DNA from: Deltaproteobacteria bacterium
GTDB lineage: Bacteria > Desulfobacterota > Desulfobacteria > Desulfobacterales > Desulfosarcinaceae
Direction: 5' to 3'
Length of the DNA: 64,000 bases
Assembly (NCBI GenBank): GCA_021824175.1
Contig: JAKALP010000003.1
Coordinates: 124,001 to 188,000 of the forward strand
This document shows, one piece after another, positions 26,719-35,265 of this stretch; position 1 is the first letter of the stretch; each line of letters begins with the position of its first letter. The notes under the pieces are model-generated. The model made no database searches, was not told where the DNA came from, and saw only the letters and a program-made list of their open reading frames with translations. Position numbers and translations under genes: made by a program.

Positions 26719-27133
26719 CCTCCCTCCGGCGGCATTGTTGCGCTACGGCGCAACGGGATTCCCTTTTAATACCAGGGGCGTCCCGTTGCGCCGTTGCAAT
26801 GCTGCCATGATTTTTCCCGCCGCCACATAGTGCTTGAACGAAAAGCCCCTATTTCCCCAAGTTCAAGGCGGAGGCGAAATTTTAACCGCAGGAATGCACG
26901 TAGTATTTCGAGGATTAAAATTTTGCCCCAACGCAGAAATTGGAGAAATAGGGGCTTTTCGTTCAAGCACTACATCTTTCCTTGTGCTCCAAGACTTTTC
27001 TGGGTTATACTTAAATCATGCGAATCCTCTTGGAATGGTACTTCCCTAACCCAAGACCGCAGCCGCCGCACTGCCTCCCCACCTATTACCTACGGCCCCG
27101 CCAAACCCACCCTTCAGCGAATAAAGGAGGGCT
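26719..27133. other. Intergenic region with a palindromic element
   Basis: About 415 bases upstream of the PhoH gene. It contains a GC-rich TTGCGCTACGGCGCAACGGGA-type inverted repeat near 26738-26795 and the 145-bp element at 26828-26972 (own entry). No gene is supported. Confidence 0.5.
26828..26972. mobile_element. MITE-like palindromic element, copy A
   Basis: Terminal inverted repeats of exactly 27 bases: 26828-26854 (TAGTGCTTGAACGAAAAGCC...) is the reverse complement of 26946-26972. The interior is an imperfect palindrome too (CAAGTTCAAGGCGG and AAATTTTAACCG face TTAAAATTTTGCCCCAACG), so the whole 145 bases can fold into one long hairpin. A diverged copy lies at 46621-46766. It encodes nothing, and fits a MITE or REP/BIME-type element moved by a transposase elsewhere in the genome. 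Confidence 0.75.
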
Positions 27134-28327
27134 ATGAGCCAGAGCAAAAATTACATTGTGGACACCAATGTGTTGCTGGACGACCCCGCTGCGCTCATCA
27201 AGCTGCGCAACGGCAGTGAGAACCATATCTTCATTCCCTACCACGTCTTGCTCGAGCTGGATAAGTTGAAGCAGGATCCCCGTTTGGGCCATATCGTGGC
27301 CAAGGTCATTGAGTATTTGAGCGACCATCCCGACCATATAACCCTGTTGCGCACCGATGAAATCTCGCCCACCTTCAACCAGCAAGTCGACACCCACATT
27401 TTGCGCGAAATTCTGGCCAGCCACTTGGAAGCCCCCATCTTGGTCACCAATGACAAGATCATGCAGTTGCAGGCCGGCTTGCGGGGCATCCGCAGTGAAA
27501 GCTTCAAGGACTCTGCGCCGTTTAAATCCGAAGCTGAGCATGTGACCGGCTTTGTAACCTCGCCCCAGGAGGCCTTTCCCAACTGCTTCATGTGGAACGA
27601 CACCGGCAAGCCGGTTTACTTCAGCAACAACGGCGAAAAGGTCATCGACTACCAGCATAAAATCTGGAACGTCACGCCCCGCAATGTGTATCAAAACCTG
27701 ACCCTGGAATTGATGACCGATCCAAGCATCCACCTGGTTTCCATCCAAAGCGAAGCGGGCTACGGCAAAAGCTTTCTGGCCCTGGCCACGGCGCTTTACC
27801 TGATGCTGGAAAAGAAAAGCGTGGAAAAGATCTATGTGGTTAAGCCCATGATCGAGATCGGCCAGAAGATGGGCTATCTGCCCGGCACCGTGGAAGAAAA
27901 GATGGCTCCCTATACGCGCTATGTGGTGGACCTGATTTTGAAGCTGCATCAAATGCGGCCCGCCAACCGGCTGTTCATCGATGCCGAGCACAACCCGCCC
28001 GAGCTCAACCCCATGCGCCTGGAACTGCTGCCCCTGACCTATGTGCGCGGCATGAACATTGAGAACGCCGTGGTGATCATCGACGAAATCCAGAACATGT
28101 CGCGCAACGAATGCCGCACCTTGCTGTCGCGCATGGGCGAGGGCGTCAAATGTTTTTGCCTGGGCGACACGCGCCAGGTGGATCATCCCTATTTAAACAC
28201 CGAGAACAACGGCCTGAACTGGCTGGTGAAAAAATTCAAGGGCAACCGCATCTATGCCCATCTGGTGCTCAAGGGGGATCGCTCCCGCGGGCCGATCACC
28301 GATTTGGTGATCAAATCAGGGTTGTAA
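27134..28327 (+). CDS. PIN-PhoH family protein (YlaK-type ATPase with PIN nuclease domain)
   Basis: 397 residues. The N-terminal PIN domain (about 5-130) starts YIVDTNVLLDDPAAL with acidic residues typical of PIN ribonucleases (D10, E41 in LLELDKLK, D109 in VTNDK). The C-terminal PhoH ATPase has Walker A SEAGYGKSFLA (near 212) and Walker B VVIIDEIQNM (near 316), and the helicase-like CLGDTRQVDHP. PIN-PhoH proteins unwind and cleave RNA in mycobacteria; here an RNA-processing role is inferred. Start ATG follows AAGGAGGG. Confidence 0.93.
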   Translation: MSQSKNYIVDTNVLLDDPAALIKLRNGSENHIFIPYHVLLELDKLKQDPRLGHIVAKVIEYLSDHPDHITLLRTDEISPTFNQQVDTHILREILASHLEAPILVTNDKIMQLQAGLRGIRSESFKDSAPFKSEAEHVTGFVTSPQEAFPNCFMWNDTGKPVYFSNNGEKVIDYQHKIWNVTPRNVYQNLTLELMTDPSIHLVSIQSEAGYGKSFLALATALYLMLEKKSVEKIYVVKPMIEIGQKMGYLPGTVEEKMAPYTRYVVDLILKLHQMRPANRLFIDAEHNPPELNPMRLELLPLTYVRGMNIENAVVIIDEIQNMSRNECRTLLSRMGEGVKCFCLGDTRQVDHPYLNTENNGLNWLVKKFKGNRIYAHLVLKGDRSRGPITDLVIKSGL

Positions 28328-28371
28328 TCGACGCACCTTTGCCCTTGAAAAAAAAGTTGTTTGCGGTAGTA

Positions 28372-28806
28372 ATGAAATTCATGAAGATGCGATCGATCAT
28401 TATTGGAGCGATCATGAGCGGCCTGTTGGCCGCCACGGTGTTCAGCCACGCCCAGGATGGCATCACGAGCACGGACAGTCACCCCTTCAAACTGATCCGG
28501 GCGGTCATGTGTGAAACCATCGACGGGTTCGAGCCAAAATTCATTGCGGCGGCCTTCTCCATCAACACAGGCAAAATTTCGTGTTTCACCTCTTTTGATG
28601 GCATCACGGAAACCACCTATATCGATCACAAGTGGTTTCGCCGCGATGAATTGGTCACTTCCAAACGTTTAACCATTAAACCACCCACCTGGTCCACCTA
28701 CAGCAGCATCCAGCTTCGCGAGGCGGATAAGGGGCCGTGGCGCGTGGAGATCTGGGACGCACAAAGTCAGCTGATCAAGACATTACGGTTCAGCGTGACC
28801 AACTGA
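28372..28806 (+). CDS. Exported DUF2914 protein
   Basis: 144 residues with an N-terminal signal peptide (MKFMKMRSIIIGAIMSG then LLAATVFSHAQ, likely cut after SHA). The mature part matches the DUF2914 pattern: RAVMCETIDGFEP, DGITETTYIDHKWFRR, and the final GPWRVEIWDAQSQLIK. DUF2914 is common in deltaproteobacteria; function unknown, with an immunoglobulin-like fold suspected. ATG 28372 and ATG 28381 are both possible; neither has a strong SD. It starts 45 bases after the PhoH stop. Confidence 0.8.
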   Translation: MKFMKMRSIIIGAIMSGLLAATVFSHAQDGITSTDSHPFKLIRAVMCETIDGFEPKFIAAAFSINTGKISCFTSFDGITETTYIDHKWFRRDELVTSKRLTIKPPTWSTYSSIQLREADKGPWRVEIWDAQSQLIKTLRFSVTN

Positions 28807-28913
28807 CCGCGGAAGCAAAAGCTTCCAACCCATAGTTCAACCCATGCCGGTGGCCGGCCCCGCCGCAATTATGCGGTACTCCAGCCGCCGGTAAATACTT
28901 ATAGCAGCAGTTG

Positions 28914-30350
28914 ATGAAAGCCTTAATCTCTTTTCTGCTCTCCATCCGATGGCAAGACATCGCCGATGTACTTCTCAACAGTTACATCCTCTTCCGGCTC
29001 TATGTCCTGTTTCGTGGCACCAATGTGATTCGCGTCATTGCAGGGCTGGCGCTGCTGTGGATGTTCCAGCGCGTGGCCGTGACCGTGGGCCTGATCGTCA
29101 CCAGTTGGGCCTTGCAGGGTATCATCACGGTCGCGGCCCTGATCATTGTGATTGTCTTCCGCAATGAAATCCGCAACGTCTTGCAGGCCAAGAATTTGCG
29201 TGCCCTGTTGTGGGAATTCCCCCAGAAGGTGGTGCGCACTCCAGTGGATGCCATCGTGGAGGGCATCTATGAACTGACCCGTGGCCGCATCGGCGCGCTG
29301 CTGGTATTGCCGGGCAAGGAAGATTTGGATGAATCGGTTCAGGGCGGGGTGGCCTGGGACGGCATAGTCTCCAAGGAGATGTTGATCTCCATCTTCTGGA
29401 ATGGCAACCCGGTGCACGACGGCGCCGCCATTCTCCAGGGCAATCGTATCGCCCGTGTGGGCGTGATCCTGCCCTTAAGCCAGCGCGATGATTTGCCCCA
29501 GTACTACGGGACACGGCACCGGGCCGCGGCCGGTTTGGCTGAAAAGACCGATGCCCTGGTGATCGTGGTATCGGAAGAGCGCCGAAAGGTGACCGCGGCC
29601 AAGGGCAATGACCTGATCCCCATTGAAGACAATCTCGCGCTGCGCCGCATCTTGCTGGATCATTGGGGCGCCGCGGCCCGCGCCAGCGATGGCTTCCGGC
29701 GCGAGCGCCGGGAATTGCTTTTCGCGGCCGTGATATGCCTGCTGTGCATGAGTGGCGTGTGGTTCAGTTTCGCCAAAGGCATGGAAACCATGACCAGCAT
29801 CGAAGTGCCGCTGGAATATCTCAACCGCGATTCGCGCATGCAGATTGTCTCCACCTCCGACAACACCGTGCGGTTGTATCTCAGTGGTTCCAGCGCCTTG
29901 CTCAGCTCTTTGCGGCCGGACCAGGTCAGGGCCAAACTGGATTTGAGCAATGCGGTCAACGGCACCAATCACTTCTCCCTGGGAGCTGACAATGTGATTT
30001 TCCCACCCGGACTGCGCCTGAGCCGCATCGAGCCATCGGATATCAAGGTGGTCCTGGATGTGCCCGCCAAAAAGGCAGTCCCGGTTCAAGTGGATTGGGT
30101 GGGTGCGCTGCCCGAGGGCCTGATTCTGGAAAGCGTGGCCGTGGAGCCGGCCAAAATCACCGTCTCCGGCCCCCAGAGCGTCCTTGGCCGCACGGATACC
30201 ATTTACACTGAAAAAGTCGATTTAAGCTCCCTGCATGCCACCGGCCGGATGACCGTTTCCGTGGTCATCGAGTCAGCGGCCCTGAAGCTGGCCGACGATC
30301 AGAAAGACAAGGTGGATGTGATTTATACGATTGGTAAGCGGCCGCTGTAA
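28914..30350 (+). CDS. dacA: Diadenylate cyclase (CdaA type) fused to YbbR-like domains
   Basis: 478 residues. Membrane segments lie in the first 85 residues (VIRVIAGLALLWMFQRVAVT; GIITVAALIIVIVF). The diadenylate cyclase domain (about 100-225) has the catalytic VHDGAAI (D169-G170-A171) and the GTRHRAA motif (199-205), so it should make cyclic di-AMP from ATP at the membrane. A further membrane helix near 268-284 leads into two YbbR-type repeats (about 290-478), which in Bacillus form the separate regulator CdaR. Start taken at ATG 28914; a TTG lies one codon upstream. The cyclase and its presumed regulator are thus one polypeptide. Confidence 0.93.
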   Translation: MKALISFLLSIRWQDIADVLLNSYILFRLYVLFRGTNVIRVIAGLALLWMFQRVAVTVGLIVTSWALQGIITVAALIIVIVFRNEIRNVLQAKNLRALLWEFPQKVVRTPVDAIVEGIYELTRGRIGALLVLPGKEDLDESVQGGVAWDGIVSKEMLISIFWNGNPVHDGAAILQGNRIARVGVILPLSQRDDLPQYYGTRHRAAAGLAEKTDALVIVVSEERRKVTAAKGNDLIPIEDNLALRRILLDHWGAAARASDGFRRERRELLFAAVICLLCMSGVWFSFAKGMETMTSIEVPLEYLNRDSRMQIVSTSDNTVRLYLSGSSALLSSLRPDQVRAKLDLSNAVNGTNHFSLGADNVIFPPGLRLSRIEPSDIKVVLDVPAKKAVPVQVDWVGALPEGLILESVAVEPAKITVSGPQSVLGRTDTIYTEKVDLSSLHATGRMTVSVVIESAALKLADDQKDKVDVIYTIGKRPL

Positions 30351-30419
30351 TTACAACCCGCTTGGATTTCCATCTCGCCCATTATTCTTCCAGAAGCAAA
30401 GCAAATCGATGGAGAGTTG

Positions 30420-31517
30420 TTAGGCTGGCCCCCGGATAAAAGCCTCGGTCAGGCGATAGGCGTCATCATCGGAAAATTGCCGGGGGGGATGCTTGCAAAA
30501 GTAGGCCGATGGCCCTTCCAGGACGCCGCCCAGGCCGCGATCCAGGGCCAGCTTGACGCAGCGAATGGCGTCGATGGTCACCGCGGCCGAATTGGGCGAA
30601 TCTTCCACCGACAACCGCAACTCCAGATTCATGGGCACATCGCCGAACAGGCGCCCTTCCATGCGGATAAAGCACACCTTGTTGTCGTTTTGCCAGGGCA
30701 CATAGTCGCTGGGGCCGATGTGGATGTTCTCCTGATCTAAGCGCCGGGCCGCCACGGACTGCACAGCTTCGGTCTTGGATTTCTTCTTCGATGAAAGCCG
30801 CTTGCGGTTGAGCATGTTCAAAAAATCGGTGTTGCCGCCGGTGTTGAGCTGATAGGTGCGATCCAGGCTGACCCCTCTTTTTTTGAACAGATCGGTCAGA
30901 ACCCGGTGGGTGATGGTGGCCCCGATCTGGGCCTTGATGTCGTCGCCGATGATGGGGATGCCCTTGGCGGCAAAACGCGCGGCCCACTGGGGGTCGCTGG
31001 CGATAAAGACCGGAATATTGTTGACCAGGGCCAGGCCGGCCTCCAGGGCGCATTCGGCGTAAAAGCGCGAAGCCTCTTCCGATCCCACCGGCAGGTAGTT
31101 GAGCAGGATTTCGGCCCGGCTCTCTTTAAGAAGTTGAACCACCTGGGCCTGGTCCGGCTCGCTCAGGCCGGCCCGCACAAAGGTGCGGTGGGGCTCGTAC
31201 TCAGCCATGTGGTCGGCAATGCCGTCGAGCACCCGGCCCATCTGAACTGTAACGCCCGTGGAGGTGATGTCCTTACAAAAAACAGCAGTACAATTGGGTT
31301 CAGCGAAAATGGCTGCGCTCAAATCCTTGCCCACCTTACGCTGATCCACATCAAAGGCCGCCACCACTTTAATATCCCCCGGCGTGTAACCGCCGACTTG
31401 CCAGTGCATCAACCCACTGGCTTTTTCAGCGGGTTGGGATTTGTAGTAATATAGCCCTTGGACCAGCGCGCTGGCGCAGTTGCCCACGCCCACGATGGCG
31501 ATTTTGATGGCGTTCAT
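30420..31517 (-). CDS. ino1: myo-Inositol-1-phosphate synthase
   Basis: 365-residue NAD-dependent isomerase converting glucose 6-phosphate to inositol 3-phosphate, the first step to inositol lipids and solutes. The dinucleotide motif is IAIVGVGNCASALVQG near the start. Other family regions are LLNYLPVGSEEASRFYAE, IPIIGDDIKAQIGATI and LNTGGNTDFLNML, with LSSKKKSKTEAV nearby. The size is that of the prokaryotic (actinobacterial/archaeal) type rather than the longer eukaryotic enzyme. GGAGG lies upstream of the ATG. Convergent with dacA. Confidence 0.95.
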   Translation of the reverse strand: MNAIKIAIVGVGNCASALVQGLYYYKSQPAEKASGLMHWQVGGYTPGDIKVVAAFDVDQRKVGKDLSAAIFAEPNCTAVFCKDITSTGVTVQMGRVLDGIADHMAEYEPHRTFVRAGLSEPDQAQVVQLLKESRAEILLNYLPVGSEEASRFYAECALEAGLALVNNIPVFIASDPQWAARFAAKGIPIIGDDIKAQIGATITHRVLTDLFKKRGVSLDRTYQLNTGGNTDFLNMLNRKRLSSKKKSKTEAVQSVAARRLDQENIHIGPSDYVPWQNDNKVCFIRMEGRLFGDVPMNLELRLSVEDSPNSAAVTIDAIRCVKLALDRGLGGVLEGPSAYFCKHPPRQFSDDDAYRLTEAFIRGPA

Positions 31518-31606
31518 CCTGCTCGTGCCCCTCCTTCGCAGCGAATTGAATTTCCTATCAGGTCAGCGGGACCCTTGGCAAGCGTCATGATCCGCATCCG
31601 AATTAG

Positions 31607-32302
31607 TCAGCTACGGATCAAACACTGCTGCACCCAGGGCGCGGCCAAGGTTTGAAGCTGCTTCAACTCGCGAGGCGGGATGCTTGGATTGGCTTGTCCG
31701 AAAAAATCCGGCTGCAGCAGCAATGCCTTCCGGAAAGGTTGCAACACATAGCGGCGGGCGCCTTCAATGGCCTGGGCCATTGGAACGATGAGCTGCTCAT
31801 CCACAAAGGGGCGTACGCAGGTGGTCCGGAACTCGTAATCCACGCGGCCAGTCTTGATCAGTTTGATGCTTTGGACAATCAGCGGCTTGACCGCATCAGC
31901 AACCAGCACCGGCGCATACCCTTCAATGGCGGTTTTCAGATCCATGGCGATGTAGTCCACCAGCCGCTCTTCCATCAATTGGGCCAGCACATCGGGTCGG
32001 CTGCCGTTGGTATCCAGCTTAATCTCCAGACCCAAGTTACGGATGGCGCGGCACAGCTCCGCCAACATAGGAGTCAACGTCGGTTCGCCGCCCGTGATGA
32101 CCACGCCATCGAGCAGCAGGCGGCGGGGCTGCAGAAATCGGATCAGTTCGTCAACGCTGATGCGTTCGGGGTAGCGGCCTAAGGCCAAATCGGGATTGTG
32201 GCAGTAGGGACAGGCAAAGTTGCAGCCCGCCACAAACACCACGCAGGCCACCTTGCCTGGGTAATCGATCAGGGAATTTTTTTGAATGCCGGCCAGGATC
32301 AT
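31607..32302 (-). CDS. nrdG: NrdG-like anaerobic ribonucleotide reductase activating radical SAM protein
   Basis: 231 residues. The radical SAM cluster motif CNFACPYCHN (near residue 28) follows IQKNSLIDYPGKVACVVFV, the usual beginning of the NrdG2/PflA-like group, and VVITGGEPTL follows. It would reductively cleave S-adenosylmethionine to install a glycyl radical on a partner enzyme; no partner lies in the window. Assignment to ribonucleotide reductase rather than another glycyl radical enzyme is by similarity only. The start has no obvious SD. Confidence 0.85.
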   Translation of the reverse strand: MILAGIQKNSLIDYPGKVACVVFVAGCNFACPYCHNPDLALGRYPERISVDELIRFLQPRRLLLDGVVITGGEPTLTPMLAELCRAIRNLGLEIKLDTNGSRPDVLAQLMEERLVDYIAMDLKTAIEGYAPVLVADAVKPLIVQSIKLIKTGRVDYEFRTTCVRPFVDEQLIVPMAQAIEGARRYVLQPFRKALLLQPDFFGQANPSIPPRELKQLQTLAAPWVQQCLIRS

Positions 32303-32340
32303 GAAAATTCAAGGAAATTATCAGGGAGAAGATATTAGGC

Positions 32341-32400
32341 TGAATTACGAGCCATCCCAAAACACTGATTTAGTTGAAAACCCTTTTTTGGAGATGGCTA
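32341..32400. repeat. Imperfect palindrome, second member of the AGCCATCTCAAAA family
   Basis: GAGCCATCCCAAAACACTGATTT on the left and TTTTTTGGAGATGGCTAT on the right are inverted relatives, and match the arms and spacer (TAGTGATTT) of the palindrome at 23518-23575. It lies between the cNMP-binding gene and the NrdG-like gene and could act as a terminator. Confidence 0.6.
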
Positions 32401-32404
32401 TCGA

Positions 32405-32950
32405 TTAATCTGTATTTCGGAACCGTTCCAATTCCTCTTTGGCCTTGAGATACTTTTCGGTGGTGATGCTCAGACGTTTGGCCAGCACCTCGGCAATGCT
32501 GCGGAAAACGGCATAACGGAACACGAAGCGATTTTCACTGGGCAGGCCGTCCACCTTTGAGACGTTGATCTTGAGGCAGGTGGTTTCATCCAACGCATGC
32601 ACCGACCCCAGCCGATCCCCGGCCCCCATGGGCCCCATGTCACCAAACACGTCGCCGGTGCGCCGCAACACCGCCGATTCAACGCCCTTTTTAGCGATGC
32701 GGATCCGGCCGGCGATCAGATAGTAGATCCAGCCAGAAGAAGCGTTTTCATCGGCGATTAGCTCGCCCGGAGCATAGCGGCTGATCTTGCTGATCCGCAA
32801 CAGCTCCTTGAGGTCATTCTCATCAAAGCCCTCCAGCACCGGCAGGGTTTTGATCTTTTCCAGAAAATCGACGCTCTCTTTAAGCTTGTCCGCTGGTGGC
32901 ATCTCAAAGGCCTCCTTGATTGAAACGGCCTCATCGGTTCCGTAAAACAT
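32405..32950 (-). CDS. Cyclic-nucleotide-binding domain protein without DNA-binding domain
   Basis: 181 residues. One cNMP-binding beta-roll (about 35-150) with LLRISKISRYAPGELIADEN, IYYLIAGRIRIAK and RTGDVFGDMGPMGAGDRLG; the phosphate-binding cassette is degenerate. It ends in a coiled-coil-like helix (STTEKYLKAKEELERFRN) instead of a helix-turn-helix, so it is not a Crp-type activator. AGGGG precedes ATG 32950. Role unknown; possibly a regulatory subunit of a signalling complex. Confidence 0.85.
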   Translation of the reverse strand: MFYGTDEAVSIKEAFEMPPADKLKESVDFLEKIKTLPVLEGFDENDLKELLRISKISRYAPGELIADENASSGWIYYLIAGRIRIAKKGVESAVLRRTGDVFGDMGPMGAGDRLGSVHALDETTCLKINVSKVDGLPSENRFVFRYAVFRSIAEVLAKRLSITTEKYLKAKEELERFRNTD

Positions 32951-33415
32951 AGCATCCCCTCTAAATCTAACGCAACGAGATTGTTAAACATCGATATTTG
33001 GAGGCTCTACCAGAGTTATCGGGTCTTTGGCGCCGAAACTTAAGCCGCCCAGGATTCCCAGGGCCGCGTCTTCCGGCCGCAGTCCCTGGCGTTTTTTATC
33101 GAATCTCCCACCGCATTGGTCCCTTTTAGCAACTTTGCGCACCGGACGGGCTTTTGTGGCCCCTTACATCACACACCACCCATTCATATTCCCAATGAAG
33201 CCACCTTAAAGCCATCGAACCTATCACTTTGACAGCCCGTATCAAACTGGGCTAAGCGGCTATCGCTTACAATACAACGAACCTGGAATTCAGCCTGCGG
33301 ACACTTATTCCATGTCTTCACTCCTTTTTTCAAAAGGTTTCGCCTGAGGAAGTGCGACACCTGCCCGGGGCGGCAGGTCCAGTGCAACTCTAACGAACCG
33401 AAGAAAGGAGTACCA
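32951..33415. other. Divergent intergenic region upstream of the phosphatase
   Basis: About 465 bases between divergent genes. It contains a small CCTTTT/AAAAGG hairpin at 33323-33337 and a perfect 7-bp-arm hairpin at 33359-33378 just before the phosphatase. I saw no 18-base Pho box and no gene. Confidence 0.5.
33359..33378 (+). promoter_or_regulatory. Leader hairpin before the phosphatase gene
   Basis: ACCTGCC and GGCAGGT form a perfect stem with a six-base CGGGGC loop, 38 bases upstream of the ATG. It may be an attenuator or an mRNA-stabilising leader; no T run follows. Confidence 0.35.
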
Positions 33416-35158
33416 ATGAAGCCTATCCAAAGAATTGTGGTAAACACCCTCGCCATCCTCCTGCTGAATATGATTACTGGGACAGGCCTGGCCGACAATG
33501 CCCAAGAGGCCGATCTGCTGCCCATGATCCAGCGCAACTGTGCACCCAATGGGTTCGAGGCCAGCCCGGAACTCTACCTTGTCTATTACCCGGATGTTCT
33601 GACCAGCACCAACCCGGACACTGCCTTTGCCTGTTCCCATGGTTTTCCCTGGCCCGAAGACACCCACGTTCCCCTGATCCTGTATGGAAGCGGGGTGCGC
33701 AAAGGCGCCCGGTCTGCCAACAGCCCCTCGCTGGAAGATATCTCGCCGACATTGGCTTATGCCCTGGGACAGGCCCCGCCCCGGAGTGTCAGCGGCCGCG
33801 TGCTGCGCGAAGCTTTATTGCCCCATGGCCCGAGATCTTGCGGCAATGCGCCCAGGGCCGCCATGGTGCTCGTCATGGACCAATGCCGGGCCGATTACCT
33901 TACCAATCCCCAAATCCGTCCGGCCCTGGCCTTTGCGCGTTCCGAGCTGATGCGGCATGGCGCCAGCTATGCCAACGCCCGGCTCAGCTACGCCGGAGCC
34001 CGCACCGCGGTGTCCCATGCCACCATCGGCACCGGCGCCATTCCGGGAATCCACGGCATCATTAACAACAACCTGCGCGTGGGCGATGCCTTTCCGCTGG
34101 CTTTCAATGACGAGCCGCGCCACAGCATGAATATGTTCAACCTGCTGGTGCCCACCCTGGCCGATGTCATGGACCTGGCCCTGGACAACAAACCCATCAT
34201 CATCTCCATGAGCGCCTACGGCCGCGCGGCCCTGGGCATGGCCGGTCACGGCGCGGCCTTTGACGCGCGCAGCGACAAGGACATCGTTCTCAAAATGTCC
34301 AAGGATACAGGCCTGCCCTATACCAATGGCGACTACTTCCATCTGCCGGCCAGCCTGACCTATTCTTCTCAAAACCCCATCCGCATCGATCAGTGGCTGG
34401 CGGCCAACTACGGAATCGACATCCAGACCGCCCAATGGACCGAATCAACCGTCATTGTGGACAAAGGCCCCTATGCCGTGCGCCGCGACAATGTGATCCG
34501 TGGCCCCCAGGGGGCTTTCCCCGACGGCACAACCTTTACTTTCAGCCATCCCATCGTGACCGCGGGCAAAACCCCGCCGACTTCCACCAAACAGCTCTGG
34601 GATGGCAGCTACCCCGGCAACGCGTATTTCGATGAGACCCTGAAAACACCCTTTTACACCCTGTGGGATACGGATATGCTGCTGCGCGCCATGGAGAGCG
34701 AGGGGGTGGGCCAGGATCGCATCGCCGACCTGATTTACTACAACTTCAAGGTCCTGGATACCATCGGCCATGCGTATGGCGTCAACTCCCCGGAACTCTA
34801 TGCCTATCTCTACACCGTGGATTACTGCCTGAAGAAGATCGTGCAGTTCCTGGATCGCCGGATCGGTTCCGACAAGTACCTCCTGGTCTTGACCGCGGAC
34901 CACGGCGCCCACAACGCCTATGGTGACCGTATTCTGTATGCCTACGATCTCTTCGATGCCGTGGAAGAAAGGTTCGGCGAAAATGTAATTCTCAACGATC
35001 CCAATGACGGCGCGCCTTTCGATGACATGCTCTACCTCGATCGCCAGATACTGGGCGAACACACCCTGGCCGAGGTGGCTGATTTCATCAAATCGCGCTT
35101 CAAGGAGCATGTTTACCAAGTCTACACCAAGGATGAAATTTTTCAATCCACTCCTTGA
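33416..35158 (+). CDS. Alkaline-phosphatase-superfamily protein with apparently permuted domain order
   Basis: 580 residues with a signal peptide (about 1-27). In PafA-like phosphatases the order is N-terminal metal-binding core, nucleophile, then a C-terminal segment with the last His ligand. Here that C-terminal segment comes first: YYPDVL, DTHVPLILYGSGVRKG (His84), then LEDISPTLAYALG and SGRVLREAL (about 53-135). The core begins afterwards with VLVMDQCRADYL (Asp155), the nucleophile region GARTAVSHATIGTG (Thr197), FKVLDTIGHAYG (Asp448, His452) and LTADHGAH (Asp495, His496), and ends soon after. All ligands are thus present in circularly permuted order. Start ATG after GAAAGGAG. It precedes pstSCAB, fitting phosphate scavenging in the periplasm. 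Confidence 0.85.
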   Translation: MKPIQRIVVNTLAILLLNMITGTGLADNAQEADLLPMIQRNCAPNGFEASPELYLVYYPDVLTSTNPDTAFACSHGFPWPEDTHVPLILYGSGVRKGARSANSPSLEDISPTLAYALGQAPPRSVSGRVLREALLPHGPRSCGNAPRAAMVLVMDQCRADYLTNPQIRPALAFARSELMRHGASYANARLSYAGARTAVSHATIGTGAIPGIHGIINNNLRVGDAFPLAFNDEPRHSMNMFNLLVPTLADVMDLALDNKPIIISMSAYGRAALGMAGHGAAFDARSDKDIVLKMSKDTGLPYTNGDYFHLPASLTYSSQNPIRIDQWLAANYGIDIQTAQWTESTVIVDKGPYAVRRDNVIRGPQGAFPDGTTFTFSHPIVTAGKTPPTSTKQLWDGSYPGNAYFDETLKTPFYTLWDTDMLLRAMESEGVGQDRIADLIYYNFKVLDTIGHAYGVNSPELYAYLYTVDYCLKKIVQFLDRRIGSDKYLLVLTADHGAHNAYGDRILYAYDLFDAVEERFGENVILNDPNDGAPFDDMLYLDRQILGEHTLAEVADFIKSRFKEHVYQVYTKDEIFQSTP

Positions 35159-35168
35159 GAATCCATAG

Positions 35169-35230
35169 GGCTTTTCGATTGGCCACAAGGGTGCCGGGTG
35201 TGATAGCTGCACGGGCACCCTTGAAAAGCC
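35169..35230 (+). terminator. Long two-part hairpin after the phosphatase gene
   Basis: GGCTTTTC (35169-35176) pairs with GAAAAGCC (35223-35230), and AAGGGTGCC (35187-35195) with GGCACCCTT (35214-35222), giving 17 perfect pairs around an inner loop. It follows the phosphatase stop and precedes pstS. No strong T tract follows, so it may attenuate or stabilise rather than fully terminate. Confidence 0.55.
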
Positions 35231-35265
35231 ATTGACTTTACTACCGGCAGAGAAAGGAATTTTCC

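Noticed and set aside
32951-33415. Pho box upstream of the phosphatase
   Set aside because: I looked for two CTGTCAT-like repeats at the usual spacing and did not find them.
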